This document shows, piece by piece, positions 1 to 8,303 of a stretch of DNA of 64,000 nt (its first letter is position 1; each line of letters begins with the position of its first letter). The DNA comes from Persebacter sp965221835 (lineage in GTDB: Bacteria > Pseudomonadota > Gammaproteobacteria > Tethybacterales > Persebacteraceae). The stretch lies in the NCBI GenBank assembly GCA_965221835.1, contig OZ244916.1, positions 868,001-932,000 on the forward strand. Direction: 5' to 3'. Under the pieces are notes generated by a model. That model had not been told where the DNA came from. It searched no databases and was given only the letters and a program-made list of their open reading frames with translations. The position numbers and the translations under genes are program-made.

Positions 1-734
1 GGCGTAGAATTCGTATCTTGCGCGCCGGTCAAAAACAAAGCGGGAATGCGCAACGCCGACAACGCCCCGTCCTCCGGTCCGTCCTCTTCGGCAAAAACGC
101 GATATAACGCAGCATACCCGCGACAATCGGCGGAATTCAGCCACAATCTGCACTGCGCCGCCGTTTTTTCGCCGCAACCGGCGGGATTTTCGCCAAACCA
201 GCGGCGCAATGTCGTCTCCACATTTGCGGCATATTCGCTTTCGGCATTCGCATTATTCAATGCGCGTTTCGGCGACAACTCCACACCCGCGCCGCTTTTT
301 CCCGATTCCGTTTTCGGCAAATGCGCGAATTTTTGCAACAATTTTGCGCGCGCCCGTACCGCCTCTCGGGCAGCAGGACGGCGACGATAAACCGCGTTCA
401 AAGCAGCAACTCCACGACACAATTCGGGAAATCGCGCCGCCAGCGAAAACGCCAACAATGCGCCCGCCGAATGCCCGACAAACACCGCCGGACTCCGCAC
501 CGCACTTTTGACAAACGCGCCGATTTTGTCGACAAAATCCGCCAACACAGGACGAGAAGACGACAAACACGCACTTTCGCCATGCCCCGGCAAATCCGCC
601 GCAAAAACCCGATGCGTCCGCTGCAACACGCGAATTTGCGACAACCAACATTCCGCCCGCAATCCGACTCCGTGCAACAACACAACCGGCGCCCCCGCCC
701 CCGCCCGACAAAACGCAACGCCGTCAGACAACAT
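1..734 (-). CDS. Alpha/beta-fold hydrolase, 3' end cut by window edge
   Basis: The minus-strand frame stays open from an ATG to the left edge, giving 244 residues without a stop. It shows the alpha/beta hydrolase pattern: strand plus oxyanion segment VVLLHGVG (about residues 17-24), DLPGHGES (48-54), nucleophile elbow GHSAG with Ser89, and GAQDTNST with a likely acid Asp240. The catalytic His would lie outside the window. An upstream in-frame TTG would add 15 residues. The family includes esterases, enol-lactonases and MenH/BioH-like enzymes, so no substrate can be named. It is divergent from the subtilisin-like gene to its right. The fold is clear; the function is unknown. Confidence 0.85.
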   Translation of the reverse strand, partial: MLSDGVAFCRAGAGAPVVLLHGVGLRAECWLSQIRVLQRTHRVFAADLPGHGESACLSSSRPVLADFVDKIGAFVKSAVRSPAVFVGHSAGALLAFSLAARFPELCRGVAALNAVYRRRPAAREAVRARAKLLQKFAHLPKTESGKSGAGVELSPKRALNNANAESEYAANVETTLRRWFGENPAGCGEKTAAQCRLWLNSADCRGYAALYRVFAEEDGPEDGALSALRIPALFLTGAQDTNST

Positions 735-1067
735 CCGCCCCCGCCAACAACGAAAAATAATCAGCCCCCCTTTTCCCAAATCCCATCACACTTTCGCCTT
801 TTTTTAATATGATTAAAAATATGATTAAAAATACGGACAAATCTTTTTCCCCGCCGAATGATTAAAACATTAATTTCCCGTTTCACCCGATTTACGAACA
901 TTTTAAATTTTTTCCGGCGAAAAAAAGAAGATGAATAATGCAAAATGATCTTTGGAAAAAACACCGCCGATTCCCGCCCGAATCGGAATACCCGCATTCG
1001 GCGGCGATTGTGATAAACTGATAGAAAGAGATTTTTCCGCTTTTCTTTCATAACTTTTGGGGATAAT
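735..1067. other. Divergent intergenic region
   Basis: This stretch of about 330 bases separates the hydrolase from the subtilisin-like gene. It is more AT-rich than its surroundings and has a short near-duplicate, AATATGATTAAAA followed by AAATATGATTAAAA, near 806-830. Promoters for both divergent genes must lie here, but no strong -35/-10 pair stands out. GGGGATAAT just before position 1068 acts as the ribosome binding site. No convincing protein is encoded on either strand. Confidence 0.5.
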
Positions 1068-3371
1068 ATGAAACGCGCGTTTTTAACAATTTTTGCGGCA
1101 TTGATTCTTGCGTCTTGCGGCGGCGGTGGAGGCGGAAATACGCCGACCGTACAAATGCCCGATAATCCGCCCGTGCAAATGCCCGATAATCCGCCCGTGC
1201 AAATGCCGGACAATCCGCCCGTTGTCATTACTCCCGAACAACAAACGGAAGCGAGGGAATTGGCGACAATGTTGCGGGGGGAAGTTGCAAATTTGGAAAG
1301 TAGCGAGGAGGCGAATTCTTTGCTGGCAAAAATTGATGATTTGCTGGCGGAAATTGAAAATGCGCAAACGGAAATTGAAAAATTGCGGGCGGAAATTGCA
1401 GAGTTGCGGGCGGATTTTAAGATGGTGCAAATGGCGGACAATACAGATATGCAAACCGATAACGGCGGAAATGACGATATGCAAACCGATGACGATTCGG
1501 ATAATTCGCAAATGGATGATATGACAACGCCGATAGAAACTCGTCCGATTGACGAGTTTGATTCTTTGGAGTTTCGCCGAAATCCCGTTTTATCTTTGGC
1601 GAATCCGTTGCCCGCGTACGAAAGAGGATTTTTCGGGCAAGGTGTAACAGTAATGCTTTCCGATGACGGATTTTTAAATACGCATGAAGATCTGGCGGGG
1701 CAGTTTGATGAAAATGATATTTCTCTTTCTGCACAGGAAAATCGTTTTGCTGATGCGCAACATGGTACAAACAGTGCAGGGATATTGGCGGCAAGGAGAA
1801 ATGGAATAGGAATGCACGGAATCGCCCCATCCGTTATTATTGTGCCGGTGGATAGTGCGTTATATCCTAATGCAAGATGGAAACATGCGGTTTCAGTCGG
1901 CATTCCCATTATTAGTGAAAGTTTGGGGGCTGGTGTGGAGCATTTTTTGGTAACCGCCGAATTTTCAGCGATAACTGCAACGAGTTCTGTTTATAACCGT
2001 GCGACCGCTTTTGCGGCAGATGTCGGCGAAAGCGATGTGCAGTTGGTACGATCAAACGGAAATGGGGGAACTCATACAAAAGAAAATTTGAGACCCGGCG
2101 ATATAACGGCGTACTTTCCGTTTATAGATAGAAACTTGGAGGATAATGTTTTGGTGGTAATGGCATTAACGACTCTTAATATGCCCGATGATTCTACAAA
2201 TGGTTGCGGCGTTGCGGCGGAATGGTGCATCGGTGCGGTAGGCGATTATCATTATACGACTGATAATAACATTCCATATAGAAATTTGGGAATTAGAGGC
2301 AACACTTCCGCCGCCGCCCCCGTAGTATCGGGCGCACTCGCATTATTAAAAAGTTTTCGCCCCGAATTGAAAATGACGGTGATTCGGCAGGTGCTTTTGG
2401 AATCCGCCCGTCCGTTGGGAACTCGCAAAAATGACGGAATGCCGGACGAAGTTTTTGGTTGGGGGGCGGTGGATGTCGGAAATGGAATCGCAACACTGCA
2501 GGCGATGCAAACGGCGGACGGAATGGCGTATAGCGATTTGCGAAAAAGTTTGCCGGGCGAGTTTTCGCATTTGCGGGGGCGGCTTTCGGAGGTTTCGGTT
2601 GCCTTAAAAATAACGGATGATTCCTATTACAACATTCCGCTTTCCGATATTGTCGGCGGCGGCGATTCCGATTCGCATTCGGCAAGTTTGGGAAATGCGG
2701 CGAAGGAAATGCAGGCGGATGATTCTTTATCGCCGGAAAATGCGGGATTCGGATTCAACTATGCAAACGGCGATTATGATTTGCATTATGCGGGCGGCAA
2801 CGAAAACGCGTTCCGATTTTCGGGCGGTTTGCGGCATGACGATTCGCAAAGCAGTTATATCGGCGAAGGAAGTTCTCCTTTTGCGGCGGAAAATGCAAGC
2901 GACACCGGCGGCTATGTCAAATGGGCGACAAAAAACTACGGCGGCATTTCAGCATTCGGCGAATACGGACGGACGCAAATAAAAGCGGATTACGATTCAA
3001 ATTCATTCGTATCAAAAATCCAAAACGCACGGGCGGAAGAATGGACGGCAGGATTTCAATACCGCGATTTATTTTTGCATAACGACAACTTGCGATTTTC
3101 CGCCCGACAAGAATCGCGAATCAGCGGCGGCGAAATGGTTTTGCATTATCCGGTCGCCGACGGCGATTCACACAAAGCATTCATCGGCGAATCCGTGCAG
3201 ACAATCCGCACCGAAACCGCAAAAATTCCCATAAAACAAAAACCGCAAACAATCTACACAGCGGGCTATTCACAAAAAACAGAAAACAGCAAATGGTCAG
3301 CGGCAGCAGAATGGAACTCGGCAACAAACGCAAAAGGATTTTCCTTCGCCGTAGAATTGCAAATTCGGTAA
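1068..3371 (+). CDS. Subtilisin-like (S8) surface lipoprotein, copy A
   Basis: This 767-aa protein is a likely exported serine protease. A lipoprotein signal ends in LASC with Cys17, followed by a Gly run. Next come three and a half MPDNPPVQ repeats (residues 30-52), a charged coiled coil (about 60-120) and an acidic linker. The S8 domain carries the full triad: Asp199 (SDDG), His232 (QHGTNSAG) and Ser414 (GNTSAAAP). The last 250 residues alternate aromatic and polar strands, which suggests a beta-rich anchor or barrel. The layout resembles autotransporter lipoproteins such as NalP/SphB1, but the terminal residue is Arg, not Phe. The neighbour downstream is a paralogue 9 bp away. The start has GGGG before ATG. 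Protease call firm; surface anchoring inferred. Confidence 0.85.
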   Translation: MKRAFLTIFAALILASCGGGGGGNTPTVQMPDNPPVQMPDNPPVQMPDNPPVVITPEQQTEARELATMLRGEVANLESSEEANSLLAKIDDLLAEIENAQTEIEKLRAEIAELRADFKMVQMADNTDMQTDNGGNDDMQTDDDSDNSQMDDMTTPIETRPIDEFDSLEFRRNPVLSLANPLPAYERGFFGQGVTVMLSDDGFLNTHEDLAGQFDENDISLSAQENRFADAQHGTNSAGILAARRNGIGMHGIAPSVIIVPVDSALYPNARWKHAVSVGIPIISESLGAGVEHFLVTAEFSAITATSSVYNRATAFAADVGESDVQLVRSNGNGGTHTKENLRPGDITAYFPFIDRNLEDNVLVVMALTTLNMPDDSTNGCGVAAEWCIGAVGDYHYTTDNNIPYRNLGIRGNTSAAAPVVSGALALLKSFRPELKMTVIRQVLLESARPLGTRKNDGMPDEVFGWGAVDVGNGIATLQAMQTADGMAYSDLRKSLPGEFSHLRGRLSEVSVALKITDDSYYNIPLSDIVGGGDSDSHSASLGNAAKEMQADDSLSPENAGFGFNYANGDYDLHYAGGNENAFRFSGGLRHDDSQSSYIGEGSSPFAAENASDTGGYVKWATKNYGGISAFGEYGRTQIKADYDSNSFVSKIQNARAEEWTAGFQYRDLFLHNDNLRFSARQESRISGGEMVLHYPVADGDSHKAFIGESVQTIRTETAKIPIKQKPQTIYTAGYSQKTENSKWSAAAEWNSATNAKGFSFAVELQIR
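1145..1222 (+). repeat. 24-bp in-frame tandem repeat (MPDNPPVQ)
   Basis: Three full units and a partial one encode MPDNPPVQ directly after the Gly-rich lipoprotein linker of copy A. The units are almost identical at DNA level, with TGCCCGATAATCCGCCCG as core, so unit number could vary between strains. The paralogue downstream lacks it. Confidence 0.85.
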
Positions 3372-3380
3372 GTTGGAGAA

Positions 3381-5714
3381 ATGAAACGGGTAATTTTTAT
3401 TTTGATTTTTGCGGGATTTTTAACCGCTTGCGGAGGAGGAGGCGGAGGCGGTGCCGCCCCGTCCGTGAATTCGGATGATTCGCGGATTGTAATTACCGAT
3501 ACTCAAAAAGAGGAAGCGTTGGCGACGGCGAATCGTTTGCGTTCCGATTTGGATAGTTTGGAAAATAATGCGGAAGCGGATTCTTTGCGGCAAGAAATTG
3601 ATGCCTTAATCGCCGACATTAATACCGCCCACCGGACGATAGAAGAATTGCAAAACGAAATAGCGGAATTGCAAATTGAAGTTAAAACGCTGAAAGAAAA
3701 ACCGCCATCGCCGCCGGATGAAACTATGACTCCGCCGCCGATGCCTTGTCCGGATTTGGAAATGCGGAATGCGGCGGGCGTTTGCGAATGCATTGACGGT
3801 TATAAACGAAATGCGGGCGGAATGTGCGAAATGGAAACGGCGACGATTGCCGAATTTGAGCATTTGGCGGAATATAATGCAAATCCCCCCGCCCGTTCGG
3901 CGAATGCGTTGACGGCATATCAAAGGGGATTTTTCGGTCAAGGCGTTACCGTAATTGTTTTGGAATATTCGTATCGTCCGATGCACCAGGAATACGCCGC
4001 AAATGTAATTACAACCGACACGACATTGCGGGGAGTGGAATTTCGCTATGACGAAAGCCATCACGGTTCCGAATCTCTTGCTCATGGAACTGCGGTTGCC
4101 GGAATTTTGGGCGGCGTATTCGGCAACAATTTGCGCACGCACGGCATCGCCCCGTCCGTTAGAATGTGGTTGACGGGATATGAAGGTGATTATCAACTGC
4201 AGCATATTCCGTTTGCGATTTCAAACAGCGTTGCGATTGTTAATCGGAGTCATGCCTTACGGGCGGGAGGTTTTATAAATTACGATTTTGAAACTGCGGA
4301 AGAGGCGAAAAATCAGGCTACGGTTGCATTGGCGGCACGGGAATATGCCGCCGCCATCGGCGATGCCGATTATGTGGAAGTGATAGCGGCGGGGAATATT
4401 AATTCTCTTGACATTAATCGTTGGGTAAAAACCGCCGGATATTATCCAATTATCGCCCCCGAAGTAGAAAAGAATATGATTATGGTTGTAAACATATACG
4501 AAAATGATGAAATAAATAACGGGTCAGTATATTGCCATCTTGCCGCCCGTTGGTGTTTGTCGGCATATGGTTCGGGACAAGTCGTTCCTACCAGAAGGAG
4601 AGATACGTCATATAGTCCCCCTAATCATAAAAGTTTTACGGGAACTTCCGCATCCGCCCCCGTAGTTTCGGGGGCGCTTGCATTATTAAAATCCGCCGCT
4701 CCCGAATTGCCGATGACGGTGATTCGGCAGGTGCTTTTGGAATCCGCCCGTCCGTTGGGAACTCGCAAAAATGACGGAATGCCGGACGAAGTTTTTGGTT
4801 GGGGTGCGGTGGATGTCGGAAATGGAATCGCAACACTGCAGGCGATGCAGACGGCGGACGGAATGGCGTATAGCGATTTGCGGCAAGGATTGCCGTCTGA
4901 GTTTTCGCATTTGCGGGGGCGGCTTTCGGAAGTTTCGGTTGCCTTAAAAATAACGGATGATTCCTATTACAACATTCCGCTTTCCGATATTGTCGGCGGC
5001 GATTCCGATTTGCCGAAAACAAGTTTGGGAAATGCGGCGAAGGAAATGCAGGCGGATGATTCTTTATCGCCGGAAAATGCGGGATTCGGATTCAACTATG
5101 CAAACGGCGATTATGATTTGCATTATGCGGGCGGCGGCGGCAACGAAAACGCGTTCCGATTTTCGGGCGGTTTGCGGCATGACGATTCGCAAAGCAGTTA
5201 TATCGGCGAAGGCGGCGGGATATTTTCGGCGGCGAATGCAAGCGACACCGGCGGCTATGTAAAATGGACGACAAAAAACTACGGCGGCATTTCGGCGTTC
5301 GGCGAATACGGAAGAACGCAAATAAAAGCGGATTACGATTCAAATTCGTTCGTATCAAAAATCCAAAACGCAAGGGCGGAAGAATGGGCGGCAGGATTTC
5401 AATACCGCGATTTATTTTTGCATAACGACAACTTGCAATTTTCCGCCCGACAAGAATCGCGAATCAGCGGCGGCGAAATGGTTTTGCATTATCCCGTTGC
5501 GGACGGCGATTCACACAAAGCATTCATCGGCGAATCCGTGCAAACAATCCGCACCGAAACCGCAAAAATTCCCATAAAACAAAAACCGCAAACAATCTAC
5601 ACAGCGGGCTATTCGCAAAAAACAGAAAACAGCAAATGGTCAGCGGCAGCAGAATGGAACTCGGCAACAAATGCAAAAGGAGTTTCTTTCGCCGTAGAAT
5701 TACAAATTCGGTAA
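3381..5714 (+). CDS. Subtilisin-like (S8) surface lipoprotein, copy B
   Basis: This 777-aa paralogue of the preceding gene has lipobox LTAC (Cys17), a Gly run, a coiled coil (about 40-105) and a proline-rich linker. It then has a short cysteine-containing EGF-like stretch (residues 123-149, Cys123, 135, 137, 149) that copy A lacks. In the S8 domain His235 (AHGTAVAG) and Ser423 (GTSASAP) are present, but the Asp position is Glu195 (VLEYSY). That may impair or retune catalysis. From about residue 428 onward it is nearly identical to copy A, while the N-terminal halves differ strongly. It ends 4 bp from the convergent nuoE stop. A GGAGAA ribosome binding site precedes the ATG. It may be a non-proteolytic or altered-activity surface protein. 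Confidence 0.85.
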   Translation: MKRVIFILIFAGFLTACGGGGGGGAAPSVNSDDSRIVITDTQKEEALATANRLRSDLDSLENNAEADSLRQEIDALIADINTAHRTIEELQNEIAELQIEVKTLKEKPPSPPDETMTPPPMPCPDLEMRNAAGVCECIDGYKRNAGGMCEMETATIAEFEHLAEYNANPPARSANALTAYQRGFFGQGVTVIVLEYSYRPMHQEYAANVITTDTTLRGVEFRYDESHHGSESLAHGTAVAGILGGVFGNNLRTHGIAPSVRMWLTGYEGDYQLQHIPFAISNSVAIVNRSHALRAGGFINYDFETAEEAKNQATVALAAREYAAAIGDADYVEVIAAGNINSLDINRWVKTAGYYPIIAPEVEKNMIMVVNIYENDEINNGSVYCHLAARWCLSAYGSGQVVPTRRRDTSYSPPNHKSFTGTSASAPVVSGALALLKSAAPELPMTVIRQVLLESARPLGTRKNDGMPDEVFGWGAVDVGNGIATLQAMQTADGMAYSDLRQGLPSEFSHLRGRLSEVSVALKITDDSYYNIPLSDIVGGDSDLPKTSLGNAAKEMQADDSLSPENAGFGFNYANGDYDLHYAGGGGNENAFRFSGGLRHDDSQSSYIGEGGGIFSAANASDTGGYVKWTTKNYGGISAFGEYGRTQIKADYDSNSFVSKIQNARAEEWAAGFQYRDLFLHNDNLQFSARQESRISGGEMVLHYPVADGDSHKAFIGESVQTIRTETAKIPIKQKPQTIYTAGYSQKTENSKWSAAAEWNSATNAKGVSFAVELQIR

Positions 5715-5718
5715 AAAA

Positions 5719-6216
5719 CTATTCCGATTTTAATGCGGCGATAAAATCGGGGACTTTGTCCGCCGTGATTTTGGAATGCATCTTTTCGTTGTTGACGATG
5801 GCGACCGGGGCATCGCCGCAGGCACCGAAACATTCGCCTTCTTTCAATGTCCATTCGCCGTCCGCAGTCGTTTCGCCGAAAGAAATTTCCAAAGCCGCTT
5901 CCAATGCGGCTTTTGTTTTCATCGCACCGGACAACGCACAGGGCAGGTTTGTGCAAAGGCAAACTTTGCGCCGCCCAACCGGTTTTGTGTCGTACATATT
6001 ATAAAAAGTCGCCACTTCCAACGCGCGAATTGCGGGGATTTGCAAATAATCCGCGACAAACGAAATCGTCTCCCGGTCCAACCATCCTTTTTCTTTTTGC
6101 GCGATTCGCAATGCACTCATCACTGCGGACGCCCGCCGTGCAGCGGGATATTTAGCGATTTCGCGGTCTATCGCCGCCCGCGATTCGGCGGAAAGAATCG
6201 CGGCGGAATCAGACAC
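5719..6216 (-). CDS. nuoE: NADH-quinone oxidoreductase subunit E
   Basis: This 165-aa subunit of the complex I NADH-input module (24-kDa type) is a thioredoxin-like [2Fe-2S] protein. The four ligands fit C-x4-C and C-x3-C: Cys88, Cys93 (CTNLPC), Cys129 and Cys133 (CFGACGDAP). The N-terminal helical domain is complete. It overlaps the upstream 74-aa membrane ORF by 8 nt, as in a coupled operon. It is the last nuo gene here: the next gene, four bases away, is convergent and unrelated. nuoF and the membrane-arm genes must therefore lie elsewhere. Confidence 0.96.
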   Translation of the reverse strand: MSDSAAILSAESRAAIDREIAKYPAARRASAVMSALRIAQKEKGWLDRETISFVADYLQIPAIRALEVATFYNMYDTKPVGRRKVCLCTNLPCALSGAMKTKAALEAALEISFGETTADGEWTLKEGECFGACGDAPVAIVNNEKMHSKITADKVPDFIAALKSE

Positions 6217-6433
6217 CGGTTTCTCCTTTTATCCATTTTATTGCAAAAAATATCGCGCGAAAAAACAACCACACCGCCAGCAAAACACCGGCGACCGAAG
6301 CCGCCGAAGCCGCTGTCGCATTCGGCATCGCCTTGTAGATAAAATCGTACAAACCGAGAAAAATATCATCGTATACAAAACGAATAATGTCGCCGAAATA
6401 GGCGGACGGAGTCGGCATAAAAGCCAGCCGCAT
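6209..6433 (-). CDS. Small single-span membrane protein between nuoD and nuoE
   Basis: This 74-aa ORF starts with an ATG overlapping the nuoD stop by one base (TGATG) and ends 8 nt inside nuoE, so it is translationally embedded in the operon. The N-terminal half is aromatic and amphipathic (YFGDIIRFVYDDIFLGLYDF). The C-terminal half has one hydrophobic helix (about 45-67) ending in KWIKGE. I recognise no known complex I subunit. It could be an accessory or assembly factor for complex I. Its position and overlaps make it likely to be real; its function is unknown. Confidence 0.7.
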   Translation of the reverse strand: MRLAFMPTPSAYFGDIIRFVYDDIFLGLYDFIYKAMPNATAASAASVAGVLLAVWLFFRAIFFAIKWIKGETGV

Positions 6434-7686
6434 CACCGGTCTATCTCGCCAAATACGACATCCATCGTGCCGATGATGGAAACGACATCGGCAATCATGT
6501 GTCCGCGAATCATTTCGTCCATCGCCGCCAGATGCGGAAAACCGGGCGCGCGGATTTTTAGGCGATACGGTTTGTTCGCGCCGTCCGATGCCAGATAAAT
6601 GCCGAATTCGCCTTTCGGATGTTCCACCGCGCAATAGGTCTCGCCCGCCGGCACATGCATTCCTTCGGTGTACAATTTGAAATGGTGAATCAACTCTTCC
6701 ATATTTTCTTTCATGGAAGTGCGTGACGGCGGTGCGATTTTGTGGTCGGCGACAATCACCGGACCGGGATTGTCGCGCAACCACGCGATGCATTGTTGCA
6801 CGATAAGATTGGATTGCCGCATTTCCGCCATTCGCACGAGATAGCGGTCGTAGCAGTCGCCGTTCGCGCCCACCGGCACATCAAAATTTATTTTGTCGTA
6901 CACTTCGTACGGTTGTTGTTTGCGCAAATCCCATTCCACGCCGCTGCCGCGCAACATCGGACCGGTAAAACCCAACGCCTTTGCGCGGTCAGGCGATACA
7001 ACGCCGATGCCGACCGTGCGCTGTTTCCAAATGCGATTGTCGGTCAGCAATGTTTCGTATTCGTCCATCCGCGCCGGAAAACGGTTGCAAAAATCTTCAA
7101 TAAAATCCAGCAATCCGCCGCGCCGGTTTTCGTTTAATTCGCGCACTTCGCGTTCGCTCTTGAAAGGCGAAGGGCTGTACTGCGGCATCGCGTCCGGCAA
7201 ATCGCGATAAACGCCGCCCGGACGATAATAGGCGGCGTGCATCCGCGCACCCGATACCGCTTCGTAACAATCCAACAAATCTTCGCGTTCGCGAAAGGCA
7301 TACAAAAAAACGCTCATCGCCCCGATATCCAACGCATGCGCGCCCAACCACAAAAGATGATTTAAAATGCGCGTGATTTCGTCAAACATTACGCGAATAT
7401 ATTGCGCCCGCACCGGCGGCGTGACACCGCATAGTTTTTCAATCGCCATCACATACGCATGTTCGTTGACCATCATGGAAACATAATCTAAGCGATCCAT
7501 ATACGGCACCGATTGCAAAAAAGTTTTTTGTTCGGCGAGTTTTTCGGTTGCGCGATGCAGCAACCCGATGTGCGGATCGGCGCGCTCAATTACTTCGCCG
7601 TCCAACTCCAGCACCAGCCGCAAAACCCCGTGCGCCGCGGGATGTTGCGGTCCGAAATTCATCGTATAGTTGCGGATTTCAGCCAT
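6433..7686 (-). CDS. nuoD: NADH-quinone oxidoreductase subunit D
   Basis: This 417-aa protein is the 49-kDa-type subunit of the complex I Q-module. It shares the quinone-binding cavity with NuoB. It opens with the family N-terminus NYTMNFGPQHPAAHGVLRL and contains PHIGLLHRATEK, the conserved GSGVEWDLRK region and the C-terminal DVVFGEIDR. Length matches the family. The start overlaps nuoC by 8 nt, and the stop overlaps the next small ORF. There are no signs of decay. Confidence 0.97.
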   Translation of the reverse strand: MAEIRNYTMNFGPQHPAAHGVLRLVLELDGEVIERADPHIGLLHRATEKLAEQKTFLQSVPYMDRLDYVSMMVNEHAYVMAIEKLCGVTPPVRAQYIRVMFDEITRILNHLLWLGAHALDIGAMSVFLYAFREREDLLDCYEAVSGARMHAAYYRPGGVYRDLPDAMPQYSPSPFKSEREVRELNENRRGGLLDFIEDFCNRFPARMDEYETLLTDNRIWKQRTVGIGVVSPDRAKALGFTGPMLRGSGVEWDLRKQQPYEVYDKINFDVPVGANGDCYDRYLVRMAEMRQSNLIVQQCIAWLRDNPGPVIVADHKIAPPSRTSMKENMEELIHHFKLYTEGMHVPAGETYCAVEHPKGEFGIYLASDGANKPYRLKIRAPGFPHLAAMDEMIRGHMIADVVSIIGTMDVVFGEIDR

Positions 7687-8281
7687 TGTCGCGCTCGCGG
7701 GCGAACGATTCTTCGCGCGTTATCCGCGGCGTCACCTCGCGCGGCGGAATGCTCACCGGGACATACACCACGCGTTTTTTTTCGGCATCGTAACGCATTT
7801 CTACATGTCCGGAAACTGGAAAATCTTTGCGAAACGGATGTCCGATAAATCCGTAATCGGTTAAAATGCGGCGTAAATCGGGATGACCGTGAAAAACAAT
7901 TCCGAACAAATCAAACGCCTCGCGTTCAAACCAATTCGCCGCCGGCCACAAATCGGTCACCGATTGCAACGCCGGAAAATTATCGTCCGCACAAAACGCC
8001 CGCAACCGCAAACGGCGATTGTGGCGCAACGACAAAAAATGATAAACCGCCGCAAATCGCGCGCCCGCCGTCCGCCCCGAATAGGCGGAATAATCCATCC
8101 CGGCGATGTCAATGAGTTGCTCAAAACACAACGCCGAATCGTCGCGCAAAATTTGCATAACGGCGGGCAATTCGCCGCCCGCCGCCGCCGCGATTGTCAT
8201 TGTCGTTTCGCCGCCCGCCGTCGCAACCGAAACGCCGTCTTTATCGCACCGCGCGCGTAAAATATCCGCCAACTCTTCCAT
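7679..8281 (-). CDS. nuoC: NADH-quinone oxidoreductase subunit C
   Basis: This 200-aa protein is the 30-kDa-type subunit of the complex I peripheral arm. It carries the signature around WFEREAFDLFGIVFHGHPDLRR, followed by ILTDYGFIGHPFRKDFP, as expected for NuoC. NuoC and NuoD are separate genes here, not the fused NuoCD of enterics. The upstream gene is a glycosyltransferase rather than nuoB, with a 22-nt gap. A nuoB-C break by another gene is unusual. Confidence 0.96.
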   Translation of the reverse strand: MEELADILRARCDKDGVSVATAGGETTMTIAAAAGGELPAVMQILRDDSALCFEQLIDIAGMDYSAYSGRTAGARFAAVYHFLSLRHNRRLRLRAFCADDNFPALQSVTDLWPAANWFEREAFDLFGIVFHGHPDLRRILTDYGFIGHPFRKDFPVSGHVEMRYDAEKKRVVYVPVSIPPREVTPRITREESFARERDNG

Positions 8282-8303
8282 TTCCGTATTTTATCAAATA
8301 ACT

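Noticed and set aside
761..1909. 382-codon minus-strand ORF opposite the first S8 gene
   Set aside because: It mirrors a well-supported gene with signal peptide and catalytic triad. Its own sequence is Ser/Cys-rich noise.
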